Positions 29,113 through 39,786 of a DNA stretch of 64,000 nucleotides are shown one piece after another. The DNA comes from Caryophanales bacterium (GTDB taxonomy: Bacteria; Bacillota; Bacilli; Bacillales; Amphibacillaceae), in assembly GCA_029257405.1 (NCBI GenBank), contig JARIBO010000050.1:62001-126000 (forward strand), given 5' to 3'. A model generated the notes under the pieces. That model was not told the origin of the DNA and did no database searches. It saw nothing but the letters and a program-made list of their open reading frames with translations. The position numbers and the translations under genes were made by a program. Positions within the stretch are counted from its first letter, which is position 1. Every line of letters starts with the position of its first letter.

Positions 29113-29133
29113 TTATTTGAAGGAGTGTTTTAA

Positions 29134-30360
29134 TTGACCAGTACAATGAGTACGAGTATTCTTACGTTTTACGTTATTTCAATTGTTCTTTATTTAGTTG
29201 CTACATTGTTCTTTGGAGCAACAGTTCGAGATAAAAACAGTAAATCTAAATCTCAAACAAAAAAAAGCAAAGCTGGAAAAATTGGAATCACATTAACGAT
29301 AGTTGGTTTTTCTACACATATTGTCTATTTTATCTTGCGTTGGATAGCAAGTGGGCATGCACCTGTAAGTAATATGTTCGAATTTGTTACATTCTTAGGA
29401 ATGAGTATTGTATTTGCATTTATCATACTTTACTTTATTTATAAATTGGACATTTTAGGTGTTTTCGCTTTACCTGTTGCTTTGATGATACTCGCATATG
29501 CAAGTATGTTCCCAACAGATATATCGCCACTCGTTCCATCATTACAAAGTCCGTGGTTATATATTCACGTTACAACTGTTTCTTTAGCACAAGGAATATT
29601 AGCGATAAGTTTTGTAGCAGGTTTGATATACTTAATCGCAACAATCGATCAAACAGTTAGAAATAAAAAAACAACTTGGTTAGAAATCATTATGATTAGT
29701 ATATTTTTAGTAATTGGTTTTGTAGTTTCATCAAGTGCATTTAATTTAATGGATTATGAGGTTCAATTCGAATATACTGAAGAAATTCAAGGGCAAGAAC
29801 AACTTTTAGTTGCTGATTATCATATGCCAGCTATTGCAGGTGTGCAAAGTGATAAAAATCCAACTACGTTAACCGAAGGAAAAATGACTCCATTAATTAG
29901 TACACCAAATTGGATGCAAGGAGCAGATTCTGCTCGTAAGTTTAATAGTGTTCTTTGGTCATTTTTAACTGGAGGAGTCCTTTATCTAATTGCTCGATTA
30001 GCTTTACGTAAACGTGTAAGTGCAGCAATTAAACCATTCTTAAGAAACATAAATACTGATTTAGTTGATGAAGTAACTTATCGTTCTGTCGCAATTGGTT
30101 TCCCAGTATTTACATTAGGTGGGCTTATTTTCGCTTCTATATGGGCACAAATTGCTTGGGATAGATTCTGGGGATGGGATCCAAAAGAAGTATGGGCATT
30201 AATAACATTCTTCTTTTACGCAGCTTTCCTTCACTTACGCTTATCGAGAGGTTGGCACGGTGAAAAATCAGCATGGCTAGCAGTAATTGGTTTTGCAATT
30301 ATTATGTTTAATATAATCGTTGTAAACTTAGTACTTGCAGGCTTACATTCATACGCTTAA
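29134..30360 (+). CDS. resC: Cytochrome c biogenesis protein ResC (CcsA family)
   Basis: 408-residue polytopic membrane protein with the haem-handling WWD-type motif ([12 protein letters not shown] near residues 345-356) flanked by histidines, as in CcsA. With ResB it carries haem to the outside and ligates it to apocytochrome c. The start is TTG after AAGGAG, 21 bases past resB. A strong terminator follows, so resDE have their own promoter. Confidence 0.95.
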   Translation: MTSTMSTSILTFYVISIVLYLVATLFFGATVRDKNSKSKSQTKKSKAGKIGITLTIVGFSTHIVYFILRWIASGHAPVSNMFEFVTFLGMSIVFAFIILYFIYKLDILGVFALPVALMILAYASMFPTDISPLVPSLQSPWLYIHVTTVSLAQGILAISFVAGLIYLIATIDQTVRNKKTTWLEIIMISIFLVIGFVVSSSAFNLMDYEVQFEYTEEIQGQEQLLVADYHMPAIAGVQSDKNPTTLTEGKMTPLISTPNWMQGADSARKFNSVLWSFLTGGVLYLIARLALRKRVSAAIKPFLRNINTDLVDEVTYRSVAIGFPVFTLGGLIFASIWAQIAWDRFWGWDPKEVWALITFFFYAAFLHLRLSRGWHGEKSAWLAVIGFAIIMFNIIVVNLVLAGLHSYA

Positions 30361-30363
30361 TAT

Positions 30364-30400
30364 AAAAAACATGACATATTTGATATATGTCATGTTTTTT
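30364..30400 (+). terminator. Terminator after resC
   Basis: AAAAAACATGACATAT (30364-30379) pairs with ATATGTCATGTTTTTT (30385-30400). Confidence 0.9.
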
Positions 30401-30409
30401 CTTATACAT

Positions 30410-30438
30410 TTGTGAACATATCATTTATACTAGATAAT
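30410..30438 (+). promoter_or_regulatory. Promoter of resDE
   Basis: TTGTGA (30410-30415) and GATAAT (30433-30438) are 17 bases apart, just after the resC terminator and 26 bases before resD. Confidence 0.55.
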
Positions 30439-30463
30439 AGGTAAATTAAGGGGGGGTACATAA

Positions 30464-31177
30464 ATGGATGAAACTAAGACAATATTAGTCGTAGATGACG
30501 AAGAAAGAATTAGGCGTTTAATCCGTATGTATTTAGAAAGAGATGAATTTATAGTAGAAGAAGCTGAAAATGGTGAAATAGCTTTAGAAAAAGCATTAAA
30601 AAAAGATTATGATGTTATATTACTAGATGTGATGATGCCAGTTATGGATGGTATCGAAATGTGTGAAGCACTCAGAGAAGAAAAAAACACACCAGTTATT
30701 ATGTTAACAGCAAAAGGTGAGGAATCAAATCGTGTGCAAGGATTTGAAGTAGGTGCTGATGATTATATAGTTAAACCATTTAGTCCACGTGAAGTTGTTT
30801 TACGCGTTAAAGCAGTTTTACGTCGTACACAAAATTTAAATGTAGGTAATAATAATCATGCAAATAATCTTATTGTCTTTCCGGATTTAACGATTGATTT
30901 AGACGCTTACCGTGTCACGTCTAGAGATACAGATATTAGTTTAACACCTAAAGAGTATGAATTACTTGTATTTTTAGCACAATCTCCTGACAAAGTGTTT
31001 AAACGAGAAGATTTATTAAAAGAAGTATGGCAATATGAATTTTTTGGTGATTTAAGAACGGTTGACACGCATGTGAAACGTTTAAGAGAGAAATTAACAA
31101 ATGTATCTAAAGACGCCGCACAGATGATTGTTACTGTTTGGGGTGTAGGATATAAACTTGAAGTAGATGATGAATAA
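30464..31177 (+). CDS. resD: Response regulator ResD (SrrA-type)
   Basis: OmpR-family regulator of 237 residues. Receiver domain with acidic pocket D11-D12, phospho-acceptor D55 and the TAKG/KPF switch residues; winged-helix DNA-binding domain from about 135. In Bacillus it turns on aerobic/anaerobic respiration genes, including cytochrome and nitrate genes; staphylococci call it SrrA. The start follows GGGGGGG. It overlaps resE by one base (TAATG). Confidence 0.96.
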   Translation: MDETKTILVVDDEERIRRLIRMYLERDEFIVEEAENGEIALEKALKKDYDVILLDVMMPVMDGIEMCEALREEKNTPVIMLTAKGEESNRVQGFEVGADDYIVKPFSPREVVLRVKAVLRRTQNLNVGNNNHANNLIVFPDLTIDLDAYRVTSRDTDISLTPKEYELLVFLAQSPDKVFKREDLLKEVWQYEFFGDLRTVDTHVKRLREKLTNVSKDAAQMIVTVWGVGYKLEVDDE

Positions 31178-32946
31178 TGTTTTGGCGTAGTGTTGTAGGG
31201 AAACTAGTAATAACAATTTTATTACTAGTTTCTTTTGTATTATTTATTTTAACTATTTTACTATTGCAATTTTTTGAGAACTTTCATATTCAAGAAGCTG
31301 AAAAAACAATGATGCAGTCAGCATCAAAAGTAAGTTTATTAATAGAAGAACATGAAGAAAAATCAACTATTATGGAAATGACAGAAGCTGTAAAAGACTC
31401 ATCTACAAAAGTAATCATTTATTTTGAAGACGGTGAAATGTGGGAGTCAGACACTTCAAATGATAAATTAGTTGATTTAGGTAAATTATTACCTAATGAA
31501 AATAAAAAACTAGACAAAGTTATCTCATCTCAAAAAAATGTAAAAGAACAAACATTTTTACCTAATACTGAAACAGAAGTACTCGTTGTTGCTACTCCAG
31601 TTGAAAGTAAAGAAGCCGGTGTAGTTGTCTATCAAACGCTAGATGTTGTGAACCAAACTAAAGCACAAACTACAAAATTAATATTTGTAGCAGCTGGAAT
31701 AGCTATTATATTAACTACTATCTTTGCATTTTTCTTATCTACGCGCATAACATCGCCTTTAATCAAAATGCGTGAAGCTGCTTTTGAATTAGCGCGTGGA
31801 GAGTTTAATACAAAAGTTCCAATTTTAACGCATGATGAAATTGGTGAATTAGCTATTGCATTTAACCGTATGGGAAGGCAATTAAAATTTCATATTAATG
31901 CTTTAAATCAAGAAAAAGAACAATTATCTAGTATTGTTAATTCAATGGCTGATGGGGTTATTACATTAAATCGTCATGGTGATATGATTGTTACTAATCC
32001 ACCATCTGAACAATTTCTGCAAGACTTATATTTTGAAAAAAATATAACAATCGATGAAAATAATAAACAATTACCTGATGTTTTAGATAATTTGCTTCAA
32101 AAAGTTATCCAAGGTGAAAGTGAAGCAATTTATGAAATTAGTCTGCAAGGTCGTGATTGGGTAATGATTATGACACCTTTATACGATAGCAATTTTGTAA
32201 GAGGTGCTGTAGCAGTTATGCGTGATATGACTGAAGAAAGACAATTAGATAAATTAAGAAAAGACTTTATTGCTAATGTGTCACATGAATTAAGAACACC
32301 TATTGCATTAATGCAAGGTTATAGTGAAGCTATTGTTGATGATATAGCCGATACTAAAGAGGAAAAAAATGAATTAGCTCAAATTATTCATGATGAATCA
32401 CTCCGTATGAGTCGCTTGGTAAATGAGTTACTCGATATCGGGCGAATGGAAGCAGGTCATATAGAGCTTTATAAACAAGAAATGGAGATAAAACCATTTA
32501 TTGAAAAAATTTACCGTAAATTTATTGGCATCTCAGAAGATCAAGAAATAAACTTGAATTTAATTGAAGAATTAGAAGATCCAATCGCGATATTTGACGC
32601 TGATCGGATTGAACAGGTATTTACTAATCTCATAGATAATGCGATTAGTCATACAGATCCAGGAGGATTTGTTACTGTTAAAGTAATGAATAATGATAAA
32701 GAACTGCATGTAGAAGTTACTGATAACGGCTCAGGTATTCCAAATGAAGATTTATCATTTATATTTGAACGATTTTATAAAGCTGATAAGTCAAGAACAA
32801 GAACAGATAAGAAAAAAGGAACCGGTCTTGGATTAGCAATAACTAAACATATAGTAACAGCTCATCAAGGGACTATATCTGTAAAAAGTAAAGAAAATGA
32901 AGGTACCACATTTAATTTTAAAATACCAAAGATTACTTTAAAATAA
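31177..32946 (+). CDS. resE: Sensor histidine kinase ResE (SrrB-type)
   Basis: 589 residues: two membrane helices (about 8-30 and 167-187) enclosing an extracellular sensor domain, HAMP (190-240), PAS (245-345), the phosphorylated H370 in NVSHELRTP, and an ATPase domain with N-box, DNGSGIP and GTGLGL. It senses redox/oxygen state and phosphorylates ResD. No own ribosome binding site is visible; translation is coupled to resD. Confidence 0.96.
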   Translation: MFWRSVVGKLVITILLLVSFVLFILTILLLQFFENFHIQEAEKTMMQSASKVSLLIEEHEEKSTIMEMTEAVKDSSTKVIIYFEDGEMWESDTSNDKLVDLGKLLPNENKKLDKVISSQKNVKEQTFLPNTETEVLVVATPVESKEAGVVVYQTLDVVNQTKAQTTKLIFVAAGIAIILTTIFAFFLSTRITSPLIKMREAAFELARGEFNTKVPILTHDEIGELAIAFNRMGRQLKFHINALNQEKEQLSSIVNSMADGVITLNRHGDMIVTNPPSEQFLQDLYFEKNITIDENNKQLPDVLDNLLQKVIQGESEAIYEISLQGRDWVMIMTPLYDSNFVRGAVAVMRDMTEERQLDKLRKDFIANVSHELRTPIALMQGYSEAIVDDIADTKEEKNELAQIIHDESLRMSRLVNELLDIGRMEAGHIELYKQEMEIKPFIEKIYRKFIGISEDQEINLNLIEELEDPIAIFDADRIEQVFTNLIDNAISHTDPGGFVTVKVMNNDKELHVEVTDNGSGIPNEDLSFIFERFYKADKSRTRTDKKKGTGLGLAITKHIVTAHQGTISVKSKENEGTTFNFKIPKITLK

Positions 32947-32960
32947 ACTTGAATTAATAA

Positions 32961-32999
32961 ACTAAAAACCACAATCTATAATTAGATTGTGGTTTTTAG

Positions 33000-33000
<1 letters not shown>
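32961..33000. terminator. Bidirectional terminator between resE and glpK
   Basis: A perfect inverted repeat, arms about 32961-32978 and 32983-33000 around a short AT loop, with A/T tracts on both sides, between convergent genes; it touches the last base of glpK. Confidence 0.9.
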
Positions 33001-34493
<1,493 letters not shown>

Positions 34494-34527
34494 TCAACTG
34501 ACCTCCTGTGAAACGTTTATTTAGACT

Positions 34528-36177
34528 CTAATAATAATTACGCGGTATTGTCGCGATTAATATTTCATTATTTAACGATTTTCTATAAGATTCCTTTAAA
34601 TCATCTGTCCATTTGAATTCGTCTTGCATTAAATTTAGAACTTCTGACTTATACAAAATTACTTGTTCAACATTAAAGAGTATATCAGCATTTCTTCTCA
34701 TAAAAAAGTCGATAGGTGTAATTGCCATTTCATAGTCGATTGCATACATGAGTTGAGCATAAAGATCAGTTGGTAAATCAGTAGAATTATTCTTTATATA
34801 TTTATGCAATAAGTGAATGTTTGATCCGTACATTTTAACTAACTTAATGCTTTCAATTTTAGTGAGGCCTAGTTTGATTAGTATTTCAGAATTTATTTTT
34901 ATAAACGAATCTAAATTTTTAGAACCACCAATATGCCCACCAGAAATAGGTAAATCAAACGTTTTACTCGCTGAATAAATAATCTTGTTGGATGTTTTAA
35001 AAGATGCAACAACTTTATCAACAACTGTTTGAGCCATTTTTCTGTATCCAGTTAATTTACCACCAGCAATAGTAAGTAAACCAGTAGGAGATTTCCATAT
35101 TTCTTCTTTTCTTGATATTTCTGAAGGATTTTTATTTTTTTCATAAATAAGTGGTCTTACACCAGCCCAACTTGATTCAATTAAAGATTCATTTATGTTT
35201 AAATTTGGAAAAATAAAATTTATCGCATTAATAATATAATCACGATCGTCCTTAGTAATCATTAAATCAATCGGATCACCTTCAAAAAATGTGTCAGTTG
35301 TCCCGACATATGTTTTATTATCCTTCGGGATTGCAAACATCATACGTTTATCTGGAGTATCAAAATAAATAGCTTGTTTTAAAGGTAAATCTGCTTGATT
35401 AAATACAAGATGTGCTCCTTTTGATAACTGAAGGTTTTTTGTATGAACCGAATGATCAATCATTCTTAAATCATCTACCCAAGGTCCTGCGGCATTGACT
35501 ATATATTTTGCATTAATATTAAACGTTTGGTTAGTTAATAAATCTTTTGCTCGAACTCCAGTAATTCTATCGTTAAGATAATTGAAATCAATTGCTTTAA
35601 CATAATTAGCAATTTGGGCATTGAAAGTAGCAGCCTCTTTTATGACTTCGAGAGTTAATCGTGCGTCGTCCGTGCGATATTCAACATAAAGTCCACCACC
35701 ATGTAAACCTTCTTTTTTAATAAAGGGAATTCTTTTTAAAACATCTGTTTTAGAAATCATTGTTCTTCGTTCAGATTTTTTAACTCTTGCCAGCATATCG
35801 TAAATTTTTAAACCGATAGAAGTTGAAAAATAACTAAAAGTTCCTCCTTTAAAAAATGGAAGAAGCATAAGTACTGGCGTTGTTACGTGAGGACCATTTT
35901 CATAAACAATTGCTCGTTCTTTTCCTAATGTAGCAACTTCTCTTATTTCAAATTGTTTTAAATAACGTAAACCACCATGAACGAGTTTTGTAGACCTGCT
36001 AGACGTTCCGTGAGCAAAGTCGCCCATTTCTATTAAACCGACTTTTAAACCGCGTGTAACAGCATCTAATGCAATGCCAGCACCTGTAATGCCCCCACCA
36101 ATAATTAATAAATCAAATTCAGTTTTTTTCATATTTATAATAGTTTGATGTCTTGTTTTATAAGAAAAATGTTTCAA
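34528..36177 (-). CDS. glpD: Aerobic glycerol-3-phosphate dehydrogenase
   Basis: Membrane-associated FAD enzyme oxidising glycerol 3-phosphate to DHAP and passing electrons to menaquinone. 549 residues with the dinucleotide motif GGGITGAGIALDA near the N-terminus, TSSRSTKLVHGGLRYL, the YRTDDARLT segment and GGKLTGYRKMA. I place the start at TTG 36177, five bases after GGGTGAGG; this aligns with staphylococcal GlpD, whereas the extension to 36213 is unlikely. A terminator-type leader precedes it. Gene order glpD-glpK is the reverse of the usual glpFK-glpD. Confidence 0.94.
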   Translation of the reverse strand: MKHFSYKTRHQTIINMKKTEFDLLIIGGGITGAGIALDAVTRGLKVGLIEMGDFAHGTSSRSTKLVHGGLRYLKQFEIREVATLGKERAIVYENGPHVTTPVLMLLPFFKGGTFSYFSTSIGLKIYDMLARVKKSERRTMISKTDVLKRIPFIKKEGLHGGGLYVEYRTDDARLTLEVIKEAATFNAQIANYVKAIDFNYLNDRITGVRAKDLLTNQTFNINAKYIVNAAGPWVDDLRMIDHSVHTKNLQLSKGAHLVFNQADLPLKQAIYFDTPDKRMMFAIPKDNKTYVGTTDTFFEGDPIDLMITKDDRDYIINAINFIFPNLNINESLIESSWAGVRPLIYEKNKNPSEISRKEEIWKSPTGLLTIAGGKLTGYRKMAQTVVDKVVASFKTSNKIIYSASKTFDLPISGGHIGGSKNLDSFIKINSEILIKLGLTKIESIKLVKMYGSNIHLLHKYIKNNSTDLPTDLYAQLMYAIDYEMAITPIDFFMRRNADILFNVEQVILYKSEVLNLMQDEFKWTDDLKESYRKSLNNEILIATIPRNYY

Positions 36178-36196
36178 AACCTCACCCCCTTTACAA

Positions 36197-36254
36197 TAAA
36201 AAAAAGACCCCACAACGACAACTGTCCATACAGTCTACTTGCGAGGTCTTTTTT
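36197..36254 (-). promoter_or_regulatory. Terminator in the glpD leader, probable GlpP antitermination site
   Basis: Read on the minus strand, a 15-base stem (AAAAAGACCTCGCAA with TTGTGGGGTCTTTTT, two G-U pairs) with an inner ACTGT/ACAGT hairpin ends in a T-tract, 20 bases before glpD. A terminator within the leader of a catabolic gene implies control by antitermination; in B. subtilis glpD is controlled this way by GlpP with glycerol 3-phosphate. glpP is not in the window. Confidence 0.75.
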
Positions 36255-36354
36255 CAAGTAACGAATTAGTTATTATTTTAAATTTAGTTTATCATAAGCA
36301 TTAAGTATAGTAAAATAGAATTTATCAGTATAAGCATGTTAAGGGGAAATCCAG

Positions 36355-37422
36355 ATGTCGCTAATTAATTTACTTATCTTGAAATGTTGTACTCGCATCA
36401 AAAAAGAAAGAACCATTTATTCTATTTATCATTTATTAAGTGGTAGATCTTCTATTCAAACTTTGCAAGATGCACATTTGTATCAATTAACAGACCTTTA
36501 CGGCATTTATAAAAAGTTAACTTTAAAAGAATACAATAAAATTATTGCCGAGTTAAAAGAAAACCAACTTATCCAACAACTCGATCAAACTCATTTTTAT
36601 ATCGTCACGCATAAAGGATTAGAATTAGTTAAAACCACGCCTTTAAAAATTCAATTTAAAGGTTTAATGTATGAACACATTTCAGATGAATTTTACCGGA
36701 GATTATCATTATTTATTCAAGTCTGGACAAATAGTAATCAGAAAAACACACATTATATACCGGTAATTGACAATTTTAAAACTGAAAACTTTATAAAACA
36801 ACTCTATATTCAGAGAAGAAAATTTATTCAACATGATTTAAACCAAGTGTATGAAGAACTATCTGTTTTACTAGAACAATTTCCAGAAGAAAGACTATAT
36901 TATATCGATCGATTAAGTGGTTATGCCCATTACGGACTTAGTATTCCGCAACTTGCCCAGAAATATCAAACAGATCAACATACAGTTCAATTATCCCTTA
37001 CAGCAATTAATCATTTTATAATCGAAAACACATTAAATAATCCAAGACGTTTTAAAATGATGAATATATTAATTTCAAATTTATCAACTGTTAATAAACT
37101 TACAAAATCAGCAAGTCAAACAAATGAGTTATTAAAAAAGCACAACACTTTAGAAAGCATAGCAAAAATTAGGAAATTAAAATTAAGTACTATCTATGAT
37201 CATTTAGTAGAAATAGCTTTATATAATCCTAAATTACCTATAAATGAATTTGTACCCATTCAAGCACAAAAAGAAATTGTTAATTACGTAAAAAATAATC
37301 ACGGATTTAAATTAAAAGAAATAAAAGATCACGTTTCACCTGAAATTAATTATTTTCAAATTCGATTAGTCTTATCTATGATGTCTAGTATAGAAGAAGG
37401 TGTAGAAAATAAAATTACATGA
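36355..37422 (+). CDS. ypbB: YpbB family helix-turn-helix protein, RecQ partner
   Basis: 355-residue protein found next to recS in Bacillus and staphylococci. Mostly helical; the segment from about 265 to 300 (LESIAKIRKLKLSTIYDHL) matches the helix-turn-helix found at the C-terminus of many RecQ helicases. Thus ypbB and recS may supply in two proteins what single RecQ proteins have in one. The start follows AAGGGGAA. The last 14 bases overlap the proposed recS start. Its biochemical role is not known to me. Confidence 0.85.
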   Translation: MSLINLLILKCCTRIKKERTIYSIYHLLSGRSSIQTLQDAHLYQLTDLYGIYKKLTLKEYNKIIAELKENQLIQQLDQTHFYIVTHKGLELVKTTPLKIQFKGLMYEHISDEFYRRLSLFIQVWTNSNQKNTHYIPVIDNFKTENFIKQLYIQRRKFIQHDLNQVYEELSVLLEQFPEERLYYIDRLSGYAHYGLSIPQLAQKYQTDQHTVQLSLTAINHFIIENTLNNPRRFKMMNILISNLSTVNKLTKSASQTNELLKKHNTLESIAKIRKLKLSTIYDHLVEIALYNPKLPINEFVPIQAQKEIVNYVKNNHGFKLKEIKDHVSPEINYFQIRLVLSMMSSIEEGVENKIT

Positions 37423-38932
37423 TGTACTTTACAATGAGTTTAATTACAAAACATTTAAAATTGGGCAAGAAGAAATAATCAAAAATGTACTAAATAAACA
37501 AGATGTCTTAGGTGTCTTGCCAACAGGATCAGGAAAATCAATTTGCTATCAGCTACCTGCAAAAATATTACCAGGTTTAACAATCGTAGTATCCCCACTT
37601 ACTTCTTTAATGATTGATCAAGTAAAGGAATTAAAAGCAATTAAATATAAAAATGTTGCTGCATATAATGGAATGGTCGATTGGAAAGAAAGGCGTCAAA
37701 TTTTAAATAATATCTCAACTTATAAATTGATTTATATCTCTCCTGAACTTTTTCAATCAAAAGAAGTAATCCAAGCATTAAAGCAAATCGAAGTAAGTCT
37801 AGTTGTGATTGATGAAGCTCATTGCATTTCACAATGGGGATATGATTTTAGGCCAGATTATTTACGGATTATTAATAAAATTGATATGTTAAATAATCCA
37901 ACTATCCTTGCTTTAACTGCAACTGCGTCTGAAACAGTTAGATTAGATATAAAACAAGCTCTAAATCGACCTCAAATGAAGGAAATAATTCATCCAATTG
38001 ATCGTGAAAATATTGTAATAAATATTAAAAAAGTAAATAACGAAAATGAAAAGAAACAAAATATAAGTGAACTATTAATAAAACATGATGTACCGACTTT
38101 GATTTATTTTTCAAGTCGCAAGAAGTGTGAAGAAATGTCGGCTTATCTAGCCCATCATTTAAACAAACGAGTAGCCTATTACCATGGTGGGTTAGAAAAC
38201 AGTGACCGATTAATGATTCAACAGCAATTTATGAATAATCAATTAAACATTATTTGCTGTACAGCAGCCTTTGGTATGGGTATTAATAAAAAAGATATTA
38301 GATTAATTATCCATTACCATTTACCGTTACAAATTGAATCGTATATTCAAGAAATTGGGAGAGCTGGACGAGATGGTAAAGAAAGCGTAAGTGTTTTATA
38401 TTTCAATGAAAAAGATATATATTTACCGCTTAATATTATAGAAAATCAGTATTTATTGGAAATTAATTTGAAAAAGATACTAAATAGTTTGTATAAACTA
38501 AAGAAATTACCAAACATTCAATTTTTCGCGGAAAACAATTTAGAAATTAATGAAGTTCAGTGGAGAAATTTAAAGTACCAATTAGAAAGTCATGGTATGA
38601 TTAATAAAGGTGAATTCATAGAAGATAATCAGAAATGGCATGAATTTACAGAAAGCATGATAAAACATAATCAAACACAGTCAATATTAAAACAAAACGA
38701 ATTAATGACATTAGTAAAATGGATAAAAACAAAAGGTTGTTTACGCACTTCTTTATACAATAAATTCCAATCAACGATAAAAAAACCACTCACTTATTGT
38801 TGTTCAGCATGTGATTTTGATATATTAAATTGGCAAACAGAATCATATCCTTTAAATGACAGTCATTATGAGAATTGGTTAAATAAGTTAGCAACACTTT
38901 TACAAGTTGGTGAAATGAATGAAACAAGCTGA
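37409..38932 (+). CDS. recS: RecQ-type ATP-dependent DNA helicase RecS, probable AUA start
   Basis: Superfamily 2 helicase, about 507 residues from the proposed start. Motif 0 F-K-IGQ-EII, Walker A LPTGSGKS, DEAH box (VIDEAHCISQWG), and motif VI QEIGRAGRDG are complete; the C-terminus has the zinc-binding C...CCSAC cluster but no HRDC domain. Between the upstream in-frame stop (37403) and TTG 37517, which is already at Walker A, there is no ATG, GTG or TTG. ATA 37409 lies six bases after AAGGTG and gives M-K-LHDVLYNEF, as expected. Overlaps ypbB by 14 bases. Confidence 0.9.
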   Translation: MKLHDVLYNEFNYKTFKIGQEEIIKNVLNKQDVLGVLPTGSGKSICYQLPAKILPGLTIVVSPLTSLMIDQVKELKAIKYKNVAAYNGMVDWKERRQILNNISTYKLIYISPELFQSKEVIQALKQIEVSLVVIDEAHCISQWGYDFRPDYLRIINKIDMLNNPTILALTATASETVRLDIKQALNRPQMKEIIHPIDRENIVINIKKVNNENEKKQNISELLIKHDVPTLIYFSSRKKCEEMSAYLAHHLNKRVAYYHGGLENSDRLMIQQQFMNNQLNIICCTAAFGMGINKKDIRLIIHYHLPLQIESYIQEIGRAGRDGKESVSVLYFNEKDIYLPLNIIENQYLLEINLKKILNSLYKLKKLPNIQFFAENNLEINEVQWRNLKYQLESHGMINKGEFIEDNQKWHEFTESMIKHNQTQSILKQNELMTLVKWIKTKGCLRTSLYNKFQSTIKKPLTYCCSACDFDILNWQTESYPLNDSHYENWLNKLATLLQVGEMNETS

Positions 38933-39512
38933 TATCGTTCGTCAATTATCTAGTGATGAATTAAAAAAATCAGTCTTATACACACAATTATTGCTTTTTA
39001 GTCTAAGTATTGTTTTAAGTCTCTTCTTTTTTGAATCATTTACAAATTGGTTCGAATTATTTAAAATAAACACAAAGGAAATTCTTTATTATGGTATAAT
39101 ACCAGCTAGTTTAATAATAATGATAGACATATTTTTAGATATGGTTATTCCCCGTCGCTTTTTAGATGACGGAGGAATAAACGAAAAACTCTTTAGTGAG
39201 CAATCTATATTTTCAATATTTATAATAGCTGCGGTTGTTGCTATTTCAGAAGAACTTTTATTTAGAGGTGTTATTCAAACAACATTTGGTTATCTATTCG
39301 CTAGTTCCTTATTTGCAATTATTCATATAAGGTATTTAACAAAACCAATTTTACTACTTTCCATTATTGGTGTTAGCTTTTATATTGGCTATTTGTTTGA
39401 AATTACTCAAAATTTAAGTGTTACAATCGTAGCTCATTTTTTAATTGATTTTATATTAGGTTTATTAATGAAGTATAAAACAAGAGGTGAATTAAGTGGT
39501 AGAAGAAACTGA
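38919..39512 (+). CDS. ypbD: CPBP family intramembrane metalloprotease (YpbD-like)
   Basis: 197 residues with five to six membrane helices. The glutamate pair is E111-E112 in EELLFRG, followed by FAIIHI (His) and HFLIDF (His) on later helices, the CAAX-protease/bacteriocin-processing (CPBP) signature. Substrate unknown. Position behind recS matches B. subtilis ypbD. The first 14 bases overlap recS; the next gene overlaps its end by 17 bases. Confidence 0.88.
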   Translation: MKQADIVRQLSSDELKKSVLYTQLLLFSLSIVLSLFFFESFTNWFELFKINTKEILYYGIIPASLIIMIDIFLDMVIPRRFLDDGGINEKLFSEQSIFSIFIIAAVVAISEELLFRGVIQTTFGYLFASSLFAIIHIRYLTKPILLLSIIGVSFYIGYLFEITQNLSVTIVAHFLIDFILGLLMKYKTRGELSGRRN

Positions 39513-39768
39513 TGATTTAAAAGTGCTTCTAGCTGAAGTGAGTAAAAGTGATAAATCGGTAGAGAAGACAGATAATGAAGAACCTATTATTGACGTTTTA
39601 AACTTACAACCTCGTACAGAAGTTCATAAGTCAAACTCAAAAAAAATTAAAGTTAAAATAAAAAGTCCTACAGTTAGATTTATATTTGTATTATTAATAA
39701 TTAGTATTATTGTTTTTTTAGCTTATTATTACTTAGGTGACGATTTATCTATATTTGAATTCAATTAA
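39496..39768 (+). CDS. Small single-helix membrane protein, hypothetical
   Basis: 90 residues: an acidic, charged N-terminal part (1-40), a lysine-rich stretch KSNSKKIKVKIK, then one membrane helix (about 59-80) and a short tail, probably N-inside. The start is GTG six bases after GAGGTG and overlaps ypbD. In Bacillus this position holds ypbE, which has a membrane helix plus LysM domain; no LysM is present here, so it may be a shortened relative. Function unknown. Confidence 0.7.
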   Translation: MVEETDDLKVLLAEVSKSDKSVEKTDNEEPIIDVLNLQPRTEVHKSNSKKIKVKIKSPTVRFIFVLLIISIIVFLAYYYLGDDLSIFEFN

Positions 39769-39786
39769 AATTAAAGGATGATTAAT

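Noticed and set aside
34494-34520. Possible catabolite (cre) site around GAAACGTTTA before glpK
   Set aside because: The core is one base short of the cre pattern, so it does not match the CcpA consensus.
37396-37425. Programmed +1 frameshift joining ypbB to recS
   Set aside because: The stop context lacks the close upstream Shine-Dalgarno and slippery codon of prfB-type shifts, and AUA initiation explains the data with the same spacing seen at other genes.
37419-37478. Short peptide frame starting in the ATGA overlap with ypbB
   Set aside because: It runs only about 19 codons in a different frame from the conserved RecS N-terminus and shows no similarity to anything I recognise; kept only as a possible coupling element.
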